From contig CAKOMS010000004.1 of assembly GCA_934096735.1 (NCBI GenBank), forward strand, positions 1 through 59,633: a stretch of DNA of 59,633 bases, given 5' to 3'. The position numbers and the translations under genes were made by a program. This DNA comes from an uncultured Bacilli bacterium. Lineage in GTDB: Bacteria; Bacillota_I; Bacilli_A; RF39; UBA660. Under the pieces are notes generated by a model. That model was given only the letters and a program-made list of their open reading frames with translations, had not been told where the DNA came from and searched no databases. Below, piece after piece: positions 1 to 8,776 of the stretch (positions are counted from its first letter, which is position 1; each line of letters begins with the position of its first letter).

Positions 1-11
1 GAGTTTCACAA

Positions 12-21
12 CCCCCCCCCC
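12..21. repeat. C10 (G10) homopolymer tract
   Basis: Ten consecutive C residues (G on the minus strand) stand out in a region that is otherwise extremely AT-rich. It lies downstream of dnaJ, outside any visible gene. It could be a slippage-prone tract or an assembly-edge artefact; nothing else in bases 1-57 is recognisable. Confidence 0.6.
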
Positions 22-57
22 GGAAGTCTATTTTTTTCATTCTTATCAACCTCCGAG

Positions 58-81
58 TAAGTAAGTTTTTCCTCTTACTTA
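58..81. terminator. weak hairpin downstream of dnaJ
   Basis: An 8-bp inverted repeat (TAAGTAAG / CTTACTTA) with an 8-nt loop lies about 65 nt past the dnaJ stop. It is followed by a short T run only on the plus strand, so as a dnaJ terminator it is weak. It may serve a gene beyond the left edge. Confidence 0.3.
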
Positions 82-144
82 TTTTCTATCTTTCTATAAA
101 TAGAATACTATAAATTTATAAATAATTCAATAAAAAAGAAACCT

Positions 145-1272
145 TTATTTCAAAGATTTCTTATAGTCTTTAAATTCACTTTCATTTTCTAAATCAGTTG
201 AAGATAATTTAGTAAATAATTCTTTTTGTTCTTTAGTAAGTTTAGTAGGTATTATAATATTTACTACTACATACATATCTCCATAATTCTTACTATCAAC
301 ATTCTTTACACCCTTACCTTTTAATTTTAATTTAGTATAATTTTGAGTACCTGGTTTAATTTCAATATAACCATTACCAGTTAAAGTAGGAATTTCTTTC
401 TTACATCCTAGTACTGCATCAGTAACAGTAATTGGTACTTCAAGATAAATATCATCTCCATGTCTTTCAAAATATTTATGTTCTGCTACTACAAACTCTA
501 AATAAATATCTCCATTTTCTCCACCATTAGTACCAGCGCCACCTTTACCAGATAAACGAAGTCTATTACCATTATCAATACCTTCTGGAACATTTATAGT
601 AAGAGTTTTATTCTTAGTAACTTTACCAGTACCACTACAATATTTACATACTTCCTTAAATACTTTACCAGTGCCTTCACAAGTACTACAAACCTTTTGT
701 GTCTTAAACATACCAAACATAGTTCTTTGTGCTTCTTCTACTACTCCAGTTCCACCACAAGAAGAACATGTACTTTCTTGAAAACCACCTTTACCATTAC
801 AATGATCACAATTTTCAGTTACATCAATTTTTATATCCTTCTTACAACCCTTAACAGCTTCTTCAAAAGTAAGTTTAACTCTAAGAAGTAAATCATCTCC
901 TCTAGTTTTAGTACTTCTTCCTCTTCTTCCAAAACCAGATGTAAAAGATGAAGAAAAACCATGACCACCAAACATACTATCAAAGATATCTCCTAAATCT
1001 ATATCTCCAAAATCAAAACCTGAAGTCGAAGCATTTTGATAACCATTTGTAAAAGCATCATGCCCAAATTGATCATAATCTCTTCTTTTCTTCTCATCAG
1101 ATAAAACAGAATATGCTTCTCCTATTTCTTTAAATTTCTCACTAGCACCCTCTTCTTTATTTAAATCAGGATGATATTTTTTAGCAAGAACTCTAAAAGC
1201 TCTTTTTATCTCTTCTTGAGAAGCATCTTTTGATACTCCAAGTATTTCATAATAATCTCTTTTACTAGCCAT
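145..1272 (-). CDS. dnaJ: chaperone protein DnaJ
   Basis: Co-chaperone (Hsp40) that delivers unfolded substrates to DnaK and stimulates its ATPase. The 375-aa product has the complete class I layout: J domain at about residues 5-70 with the HPD motif, a Gly/Phe-rich linker, four CxxCxGxG-type zinc motifs (CDHCNGKG, CSSCGGTG, CSTCEGTG, CKYCSGTG) at about 155-218, and the C-terminal substrate-binding domains. The ATG is preceded by TAGGAG. It is the last gene of the hrcA-grpE-dnaK heat-shock cluster, but it is separated from dnaK by the peptidase gene pepF, which ends 10 bp upstream. That insertion is unusual; the protein itself looks normal and complete. Confidence 0.97.
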   Translation of the reverse strand: MASKRDYYEILGVSKDASQEEIKRAFRVLAKKYHPDLNKEEGASEKFKEIGEAYSVLSDEKKRRDYDQFGHDAFTNGYQNASTSGFDFGDIDLGDIFDSMFGGHGFSSSFTSGFGRRGRSTKTRGDDLLLRVKLTFEEAVKGCKKDIKIDVTENCDHCNGKGGFQESTCSSCGGTGVVEEAQRTMFGMFKTQKVCSTCEGTGKVFKEVCKYCSGTGKVTKNKTLTINVPEGIDNGNRLRLSGKGGAGTNGGENGDIYLEFVVAEHKYFERHGDDIYLEVPITVTDAVLGCKKEIPTLTGNGYIEIKPGTQNYTKLKLKGKGVKNVDSKNYGDMYVVVNIIIPTKLTKEQKELFTKLSSTDLENESEFKDYKKSLK

Positions 1273-1282
1273 ATTATTACTC

Positions 1283-3070
1283 CTAACTATTATATATTTT
1301 TATAAAACTATCTAATAAATTATCAAAACATTTAATAGCATTTAAATATACATCAGTACTTTCTATATCAATACCTAATATTTTAAATGCCTCTATTGGA
1401 TATACATTACTTCCTAAACTTAAGAATTTAATATAATTATCAATTACTTCTTTATTATTATTAAATATTTCATCAGATACTACTAAAGCAATACTTATAC
1501 ATATCGCATAACTATATAAATAAAAATTCATATAATAATGACTTCTACTTACATAACTAAGTCCAGAATATTTATTAAGCTTAACACTATCACCATAATA
1601 AGTCTTTAAAGAATCTTTAGTAAGTTTTTCTAAATACTCTTTAGTAAGAACATTACCATTTAAATTATATTCATAAAAATCTTGTTCCATCTTTCCTTCT
1701 CTAACAGCACCAAAAAGATTAGAAACAACAACATCAATTAAATTATTAATTCCCATTAATTTTTCTTCTTTTGTCTTACCATTTTTCTCTAAATATTTAC
1801 TTAAAAGACATTCATTAGTTAAACTAGCAACTTCACTAACTAAACTAGATACTCCCCTATAATGTAATAAATTATTATTACTTACATATTGATGATGTAT
1901 ATTATGACCACACTCATGAATAATAGTAGATACACTATCTAAACTACCATTAAAACTCATAAGTATTCTAGAATCATGATCCATTGTACTAAAAGAATAA
2001 CCACCACTACATTTTCCTTTATATCCACAATAATCTATATATCTATTATCTATTATTTTATCAAATCTTTTAATATAATCTTCTCCAAGTACTAATAAAC
2101 TCTTTCTAATAATTTGATTAGCCTCTTCAATACTATATTCTTTCTTTGAATTAACAAGTTCTAATTTAGTATCATAATCGTATAATACATCTTTCTTAAG
2201 AATATCTTTCTTTAAATTATAATATTTTTGTAATACTTTAGTACCACTCAACGTACCTTTAACTAAACTTTCATATACTTTATCAGTTAAATTCAAATGA
2301 AACAATTTTTCATCCCAACTACTTTTAAAATTTCTAATAATAGAAGTTTTATTATTAGCACTAACATAACTATTCAAAAGCATACTATTGGTTTTACTAT
2401 ACTCATTAATTTTTTTCCAAAACTTATTATAAACATTCTTTCTTACTAATTCATTTGTATTTTTCATAAGATGTCTATAATTATTTGTAGTTATTTGTAC
2501 ATTTTTACCATCTATTAAAACCTTACCATAATTATGTTCATTATTAAGTATATTAGATGACATATCATCAAAATGATCCATTGCAAGTGTTAACTCAGTA
2601 ATAATATTTTCTTCTCTTTCACTTAAAACATGTCCTTTATTTCTATAAACTCTCTCAAGCATTACTTTATAATCACTTAATAAATTACTTTCAAATAATT
2701 TATCATACTCACTTTTACTAAACTCTAATAACTCAGTATCAAAATAACTAGTATTTAAACTTAACACTCCTGCTAATTTTTCTACTTTATCTTTTCTTTC
2801 AATACTTTCTTTATTACCTAGTTCTTCATCATTTTTCAAGTGTGCAAAAACATACAAATTTTCAAGTAATCTTTCACTCTCAAAATATTTATTTAAAAAT
2901 TCCTTCATAACTACTGGATCTTTTAATTTGTTTTTGTACTTGGGTAGTTCACTAATAATCTTTTTAGCACTTAAGTAACTATCATTAAATTCTTCTTCAT
3001 TCTTAAAAAAATCACTTAAATCCCATTTATATTTTGTAGGAACTTCACTTCTATTTTTATATTCTTTCAT
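1283..3070 (-). CDS. pepF: oligoendopeptidase F (M3 family)
   Basis: Cytoplasmic zinc metallopeptidase that cleaves oligopeptides. The 595-aa length fits the M3B/PepF family, and the HExxH zinc motif is HECGH at residues 385-389. The start ATG follows AAAGGG, and no signal peptide is visible. The gene sits between dnaK and dnaJ in the heat-shock cluster, with a perfect 12-bp hairpin between the dnaK stop and this start. By position it may be co-expressed with the chaperones and help clear peptides after heat stress; that is inference. The family call is firm. The exact symbol is less so, because M3B peptidases are often named pepF or pepB interchangeably. Confidence 0.9.
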   Translation of the reverse strand: MKEYKNRSEVPTKYKWDLSDFFKNEEEFNDSYLSAKKIISELPKYKNKLKDPVVMKEFLNKYFESERLLENLYVFAHLKNDEELGNKESIERKDKVEKLAGVLSLNTSYFDTELLEFSKSEYDKLFESNLLSDYKVMLERVYRNKGHVLSEREENIITELTLAMDHFDDMSSNILNNEHNYGKVLIDGKNVQITTNNYRHLMKNTNELVRKNVYNKFWKKINEYSKTNSMLLNSYVSANNKTSIIRNFKSSWDEKLFHLNLTDKVYESLVKGTLSGTKVLQKYYNLKKDILKKDVLYDYDTKLELVNSKKEYSIEEANQIIRKSLLVLGEDYIKRFDKIIDNRYIDYCGYKGKCSGGYSFSTMDHDSRILMSFNGSLDSVSTIIHECGHNIHHQYVSNNNLLHYRGVSSLVSEVASLTNECLLSKYLEKNGKTKEEKLMGINNLIDVVVSNLFGAVREGKMEQDFYEYNLNGNVLTKEYLEKLTKDSLKTYYGDSVKLNKYSGLSYVSRSHYYMNFYLYSYAICISIALVVSDEIFNNNKEVIDNYIKFLSLGSNVYPIEAFKILGIDIESTDVYLNAIKCFDNLLDSFIKIYNS

Positions 3071-3092
3071 ATATACCCTTTCATAAACATTG

Positions 3093-3121
3093 TAAGAGTT
3101 CTAGTTATCCTAGAACTCTTA
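3093..3121. other. perfect 12-bp intergenic hairpin between dnaK and pepF
   Basis: TAAGAGTTCTAG and its exact reverse complement are separated by a 5-nt loop. In the direction of transcription (minus) it is not followed by a U run, so it is not a classical intrinsic terminator. It may mark an mRNA processing or stability boundary after dnaK, or partially attenuate expression of pepF-dnaJ. Confidence 0.55.
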
Positions 3122-3140
3122 TAATTAAAATTTTATTAAA

Positions 3141-4967
3141 CTATTTTTCTTCAAAAGTAGCTTCTTCTACATCATCTTTTTTATTTTCTTTTTCTTCACT
3201 ACCATTAGTATTTTCTTCGCTATTACCTTCAGGTTTAACACTTTCATATACTTTAGCAGCTAAATCCATAGCAACTTTTGATAATTCTTCAGTTTTATTT
3301 TTAATAAGTTCAATATCAGTTCCTTCCAAAGCACTCTTTAACTCTTTAACTAAGTTTTCAGCTTTTTCTTTATCTCCATCTGATACCTTATCTTTTAAAT
3401 CTTCTAATGCTTTTTCAGTTTGGAATACCATAGCATCAGCATTATTTCTTACTTCAGCTTCTTCCTTTTTCTTTTCATCAGCTTCTTTATTAGTTTCAGC
3501 TTCTTTTACCATCTTATCAATTTCATCATCTGAAAGGTTAGTACTTGATGTAATTGTAATAGATTGCTCTTTTCCAGTTCCTAAATCTTTTGCTTTAACA
3601 TTTACAATACCATTAGCATCAATATCGAATGTAACTTCAATTTGAGGAACTCCTCTTTTTGCTGGAGGTAAATTAGTAAGTTGGAAGTTACCTAAAGTTT
3701 TATTATCACTAGCCATAGGTCTTTCACCTTGTAATACATGAATATCTACTGCCGGTTGATTATCTTGTGCTGTACTAAATACTTGACTCTTACTTGTTGG
3801 AATAGTTGTATTTCTTGGAATTAATACAGTCATAACATTACCTAATGTTTCAATACCAAGTGAAAGTGGAGTAACATCTAAAAGTACTATATCATCAACT
3901 TCTCCAGTAAGAACACCACCTTGAATAGCTGCACCCATTGCAACAACTTCATCAGGGTTTACACCTTTATTAGGTTCTTGTCCTAATTCTTTTTTAACAA
4001 GTTCTTGAATATAAGGTATTCTAGTTGAACCACCAACTAAGATAACTTTATCTATATCTTTATTAGTCAATTTAGCATCTTTTAAAGCTTTTCTAACTGG
4101 TTCAAGAGTTGAATCAAATAAATCACGACATAAATCTTCAAATTTAGCTTTAGATAAAGACATTTCCATATGAAGTGGACCTTCATCACTTTGAGTTATA
4201 AATGGTAAACTTATTTGAGCATTAGTCATACCAGATAAATCTTTTTTAGCTTTTTCAGCAGCATCTTTAATTCTTTGCATAGCCATTTTATCATTTGATA
4301 AATCTATACCATGTTCTTTTTTAAATTCACTAACTAAATATTCACTAATTCTAGCATCAAAGTCATCTCCACCTAAACGGTTATTACCACTTGTAGCTTT
4401 AACTTCAAATACACCATCACCAAGTTCAAGAATAGATACATCGAATGTACCACCACCTAAATCATAAACTAAAATAGTTTGTAATTTATCTTGCTTATCA
4501 AGTCCATAAGCAAGTGCAGCTGCAGTTGGTTCATTTATAATTCTTTCAACTTCAAGTCCAGCAATCTTACCAGCATTCTTAGTTGCTTGTCTTTCAGCAT
4601 CATTAAAATATGCTGGAACAGTAATAACTGCTTTAGTTACTTTTTCTCCTAAATAAGCTTCAGCATCTTTTTTAAGTTTTGCTAATATTTTGGCACTAAT
4701 TTCTTCAGGTGTCCATTTCTTTCCATTAGCTTCAACTTTTTCACTAGTACCCATTTTTCTTTTAATTGATGAAATAGTATTCTTAACATTTGTTACTGCT
4801 TGTCTTTTAGCAGTTTCACCAACTAATTCATCATCACCTTTAAATGCAACTACTGAAGGAGTAGTACGATTACCTTCACTATTTGGAATAACCTTTGGTT
4901 CTCCACCTTCTAGTACTGCAACACAACTATTAGTTGTTCCTAAATCTATACCTATAATTTTACTCAT
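3141..4967 (-). CDS. dnaK: molecular chaperone DnaK (Hsp70)
   Basis: ATP-dependent Hsp70 chaperone. The 608-aa product starts with the phosphate-1 motif (IIGIDLGTTNSCVAV), has the phosphate-2 motif VYDLGGGTFDVSIL and the adenosine motif VGGSTRIP, then a beta-sandwich substrate-binding domain and an acidic Glu/Lys-rich C-terminal tail. The length is typical of Bacillota DnaK. The ATG follows AAAGGATGATT. It lies 34 bp downstream of grpE in the same operon, so it should fall under HrcA/CIRCE control from the promoter at about 6.6 kb. Confidence 0.98.
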   Translation of the reverse strand: MSKIIGIDLGTTNSCVAVLEGGEPKVIPNSEGNRTTPSVVAFKGDDELVGETAKRQAVTNVKNTISSIKRKMGTSEKVEANGKKWTPEEISAKILAKLKKDAEAYLGEKVTKAVITVPAYFNDAERQATKNAGKIAGLEVERIINEPTAAALAYGLDKQDKLQTILVYDLGGGTFDVSILELGDGVFEVKATSGNNRLGGDDFDARISEYLVSEFKKEHGIDLSNDKMAMQRIKDAAEKAKKDLSGMTNAQISLPFITQSDEGPLHMEMSLSKAKFEDLCRDLFDSTLEPVRKALKDAKLTNKDIDKVILVGGSTRIPYIQELVKKELGQEPNKGVNPDEVVAMGAAIQGGVLTGEVDDIVLLDVTPLSLGIETLGNVMTVLIPRNTTIPTSKSQVFSTAQDNQPAVDIHVLQGERPMASDNKTLGNFQLTNLPPAKRGVPQIEVTFDIDANGIVNVKAKDLGTGKEQSITITSSTNLSDDEIDKMVKEAETNKEADEKKKEEAEVRNNADAMVFQTEKALEDLKDKVSDGDKEKAENLVKELKSALEGTDIELIKNKTEELSKVAMDLAAKVYESVKPEGNSEENTNGSEEKENKKDDVEEATFEEK

Positions 4968-5001
4968 CTTTAATCATCCTTTCTTATATATAAGAGTAAT
5001 A

Positions 5002-5532
5002 TTATTCACTTACTTTAACCATTGCTGGTCTTATTACTTTATCATTATATTTATATCCTTTTTGTAATACTGCACTAACCTTATTTGCAGGTAATCCTTC
5101 AACATGTTCCATAAGTACAGCATTCATTGAGTTAGGATCAAACTCTTCATGTAAACAAGATATTTCTTCAACACCAAGTTCACTTAAATTATTTTTTAAA
5201 TCATTGTATATTAAGATAAAACCATTTAAGAATCTTGATACTTCATCATCCTTATTATCATCATCCATACTAATTGCTCTTTCAAAATTATCTAATGTCA
5301 CAAGCAATTTTTTTATAAGGCCTTCTCCTTCATAACGATAAATTTTACTAATTTCATCATCATGTCTTTTTTTAATATTAGCCATCTCTGCACTAATTCT
5401 TAAAATCTTATCATTCAAAACTGCATTTTCATTTTTTAATTTTTCAATTTCAGTATTTGCATTATGTTTATGTTTTTTATTATTTTTATTATTCTTTTCA
5501 CTATTATTTTTATTAATATTTTCTTCTTCCAT
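5002..5532 (-). CDS. grpE: nucleotide exchange factor GrpE
   Basis: Exchange factor that releases ADP from DnaK. The 176-aa product has a low-complexity Asn/Lys-rich N-terminus, a long alpha-helical coiled coil (about residues 25-75), and the conserved C-terminal beta-wing region containing the GVEEI and VLQKGYKYNDKVIRPAMVKVS motifs. Its ATG overlaps the hrcA stop codon (TAATG), indicating translational coupling. Order and content match the standard hrcA-grpE-dnaK arrangement. Confidence 0.96.
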   Translation of the reverse strand: MEEENINKNNSEKNNKNNKKHKHNANTEIEKLKNENAVLNDKILRISAEMANIKKRHDDEISKIYRYEGEGLIKKLLVTLDNFERAISMDDDNKDDEVSRFLNGFILIYNDLKNNLSELGVEEISCLHEEFDPNSMNAVLMEHVEGLPANKVSAVLQKGYKYNDKVIRPAMVKVSE

Positions 5533-6533
5533 TATTTTCCCTCTATTTCATTAACCATGTAATTTAAAAGCGATACAACTCTTTCATATTCCATTCTTTT
5601 TGGTCCAATTATAGCAATAGTACCTTCTTCACCATTACACTTATAATTTTTCTTAATAACTGTTACATTATCATCAAAATTAGAATCTTTTCCAATATAA
5701 ATTTTTATATCATCTCCGCCATCAATATCATCAATCATTTTTTTAAATGATTCATCTTCTAGTTTAGATGCTATTCTTTTAATATCTTCTGTATTATCAT
5801 ACTCTGGTTCTTTAAGCAAATTAACTCTTCCAGAAACATGAATATTAGTATTATTATTTATAAAATCACTAAATGCATTATAGAAGATATTATATACTGC
5901 TTCATAATTTTTAATTTTACTAGCAATAATAGGTTTAATTTCTAACTCTAATCTTTCTGATACTTTATTAATAGGTGTTCCATATAACATTTTATTGATT
6001 ACTTCAGCACTTTTTATAACTTCTTCAACATTAGTATTTAAAGGAAGCTCAAATTGCTTATTTTCAACAACACCTTTATCAGTAGTAACTATTGCAACAA
6101 CTCTATTATCATCTAAATCAATTATATTAACTTGTCTAAGTAAATTATCATAACTATTCTTTCCAAGCATTACACTAGTATAATTAGTTATATCACTAAT
6201 AATTTCCAAACACTTTTGTACTGCATCACTTATAACTAAATCTTTATTAGAAAATATAGTTTGAAGTTTAAGCATATCTTCACTAGTTAAATCTTTAGGT
6301 TCCATTAAATTTTCTACATAATATCTATACCCTTTTTCACTAGGTATTCTACCACTAGAAATATGATTTTTTTCAATATAGCCCATACTTTCTAATATAG
6401 CCATTTCATTTCTAATAGTAGCACTAGAACATTTTAATTTCTTACACAAAGATTTACTACCAACTGGTTTAACAGTCTTTACATAATTTTCAACTATTTC
6501 TTTAAGTAATGATTTTTTTCTCTCATCTAACAA
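5532..6533 (-). CDS. hrcA: heat-inducible transcription repressor HrcA
   Basis: Represses class I heat-shock genes by binding CIRCE; its folding is monitored by GroEL in characterised species. The 333-aa product has an N-terminal winged helix with the family signature VKPVGSKSL and a C-terminal GAF-like domain ending in GTIAIIGPKRMEYERV. I chose the TTG start at 6533 (giving MLDERKK) because it follows AAGGTGAT at good spacing and gives the family's normal N-terminus. The longer upstream reading frame would run through the operators and promoter. First gene of its operon and probably autoregulated. Confidence 0.95.
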   Translation of the reverse strand: MLDERKKSLLKEIVENYVKTVKPVGSKSLCKKLKCSSATIRNEMAILESMGYIEKNHISSGRIPSEKGYRYYVENLMEPKDLTSEDMLKLQTIFSNKDLVISDAVQKCLEIISDITNYTSVMLGKNSYDNLLRQVNIIDLDDNRVVAIVTTDKGVVENKQFELPLNTNVEEVIKSAEVINKMLYGTPINKVSERLELEIKPIIASKIKNYEAVYNIFYNAFSDFINNNTNIHVSGRVNLLKEPEYDNTEDIKRIASKLEDESFKKMIDDIDGGDDIKIYIGKDSNFDDNVTVIKKNYKCNGEEGTIAIIGPKRMEYERVVSLLNYMVNEIEGK

Positions 6534-6551
6534 TGATATCACCTTACTTCT

Positions 6552-6578
6552 ATAGCACTCAATTTTCTTGATTGCTAA
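6552..6578 (-). promoter_or_regulatory. CIRCE operator, downstream copy
   Basis: ATAGCACTC, a 9-nt spacer, then GATTGCTAA. This matches the CIRCE consensus (TTAGCACTC-N9-GAGTGCTAA) at 16 of 18 arm positions with the correct spacer. It lies just downstream of the -10 box and 18 bp before the hrcA TTG start, so bound HrcA would sit over the transcription start. Confidence 0.88.
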
Positions 6579-6582
6579 TACC

Positions 6583-6611
6583 ATTATAATATTATGTTTA
6601 GCACTTGTCAA
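6583..6611 (-). promoter_or_regulatory. hrcA operon promoter (sigma-A type)
   Basis: Minus-strand TTGACA (6606-6611), a 17-bp spacer and TATAAT (6583-6588): a perfect vegetative promoter. It is bracketed and overlapped by two CIRCE operators, which explains how such a strong promoter can be kept off without heat stress. Confidence 0.92.
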
Positions 6612-6625
6612 GTTATGAGTGCTAA
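6598..6625 (-). promoter_or_regulatory. CIRCE operator, upstream copy overlapping the -35 box
   Basis: TTAGCACTT, a 10-nt spacer, then GAGTGCTAA. One arm is perfect and the other has one mismatch; the spacer is 1 nt longer than consensus. It overlaps the TTGACA hexamer. It may be a weaker HrcA site than the downstream copy. Confidence 0.75.
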
Positions 6626-6674
6626 TTTCACAAATTTTACACAAAATAAAAAAATTAAAGATTTCTCTTCAATT

Positions 6675-7598
6675 TTACATTACTTCAGGCTTCTTAATTT
6701 TCTTATCAAGTTTTAATTTACGAACCAAATCTTTTGAAATTAAACTAGCGTTTTGTCTAGAAATATTATATTTTTTTCCAAGACTTTCATAAGTTTGAAC
6801 CTCTCCATCAGTAAAACCAAATCTATCATGTAAAAGTCCTATATTTAAATCTGTTTCAAGCACCTCATCTACACTACTCATAAAGTTTTCAAGCATTACT
6901 TTATCAATAACGACATCTTCCGGATCAATTGTAACTCTATCGATTGTTTCAGTAGTAATCTCTTCTTTTCCAAAAGCTAAAAGCTTTGCAAATACAGATA
7001 TCTTTCTTCTTAAATTATAAATATTAGTATCCCTATTAAAATTCATTCTTCTAGCCATTAATTCAAAAAATTGAATTAGTTCATCAAAAAATTCTTCAGG
7101 CATAACACACTTACCTTTAATATCAACAACCATTAAAAAGTCAGCATAAGTAAATGTTTCACCACATTTTAAATAATCTAAATAACTAATAAATAAATCA
7201 GCAAACAAAGTACTATTAATTCCATACTTTTCTCCCATTCTTACATCTTTTCCAGTAATTCTAAATATTACATCATTTATAAAAGTATCAGAAAATAATT
7301 CTCCATAATCAAGTGCTTTATAAAAAGTTCCTTCTTGTATTCTTTCAATCCAAACTTCCCAAAAAGAATTAATAACATCATCCATATCAAAAATTCCGTT
7401 TTCTTTAAATAAAAACCTATTTTTTCTAATATATCTAAATACTATATGAGAAGACCCAAATATAACATTATCCATAATTTCTTTTTTCTTCTTCTCATCA
7501 TTCTCTTGTGCCCATTCCCACAAAAGTTCTTGAGCCTCCATAATGGTTAATTTAGAATAAGTACTAAGTACTTTCTCCATTTGTTCAATTTTTTCCAT
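6675..7598 (-). CDS. sigma-70-like factor of unusual type
   Basis: 307-aa cytoplasmic protein with a sigma-70 region-4-like helix-turn-helix at its C-terminus: RFGFTDGEVQTYESLGKKY, then NISRQNASLISKDLVRKL, comparable with the RFGL.(D/N)G....TLEEIG...VTRERIRQIE signature. An N-terminal segment (DMDDVINSFWEVWIERI) resembles region 2. The roughly 110 residues between them do not match a standard sigma region 3 that I recognise. I start at the ATG at 7598 because it follows GGGGGAT; a TTG lies 15 nt upstream. It has its own promoter and sits between mraY and hrcA. It could be an alternative sigma factor or a sigma-like regulator; its regulon cannot be told from this window. Confidence 0.6.
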   Translation of the reverse strand: MEKIEQMEKVLSTYSKLTIMEAQELLWEWAQENDEKKKKEIMDNVIFGSSHIVFRYIRKNRFLFKENGIFDMDDVINSFWEVWIERIQEGTFYKALDYGELFSDTFINDVIFRITGKDVRMGEKYGINSTLFADLFISYLDYLKCGETFTYADFLMVVDIKGKCVMPEEFFDELIQFFELMARRMNFNRDTNIYNLRRKISVFAKLLAFGKEEITTETIDRVTIDPEDVVIDKVMLENFMSSVDEVLETDLNIGLLHDRFGFTDGEVQTYESLGKKYNISRQNASLISKDLVRKLKLDKKIKKPEVM

Positions 7599-7627
7599 AC
7601 TATCCCCCAACAATAAAATTTTACTAT

Positions 7628-7656
7628 ATTATACACTATTAACTTATCTATGTAAA
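7628..7656 (-). promoter_or_regulatory. promoter of the sigma-like gene
   Basis: Minus-strand TTTACA (7651-7656), 17-bp spacer, TATAAT (7628-7633). Placed about 30 bp before the ATG and just downstream of the mraY terminator, so the gene is an independent transcription unit. Confidence 0.75.
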
Positions 7657-7664
7657 TATATGTA

Positions 7665-7686
7665 AAAAAGCACTATAAAAATGCTT
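7665..7686 (-). terminator. terminator after mraY
   Basis: AAAAGCA / TGCTTTT inverted repeat followed by a T run in the minus direction, directly after the mraY stop. It closes the dcw transcription unit. Confidence 0.7.
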
Positions 7687-7695
7687 TTAAATTAA

Positions 7696-8688
<993 letters not shown>

Positions 8689-8776
8689 AAAATCACCTTC
8701 TCAATCTAAATTATACACTAAATACAATAACTTTTTTATTAACTAACATAATATTTGACAAATTTTTACATCATTA

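Noticed and set aside
697..891. Plus-strand ORF opposite dnaJ
   Set aside because: Lies wholly within the dnaJ zinc-finger coding region, has Cys/Ser-rich antisense composition and no ribosome-binding site.
4690..5067. Plus-strand ORF over dnaK/grpE
   Set aside because: Antisense of two firmly identified genes.
6534..6644. N-terminal extension of HrcA encoded upstream of the TTG start
   Set aside because: That DNA contains the promoter -10/-35 boxes and both CIRCE operators, so it is not translated.
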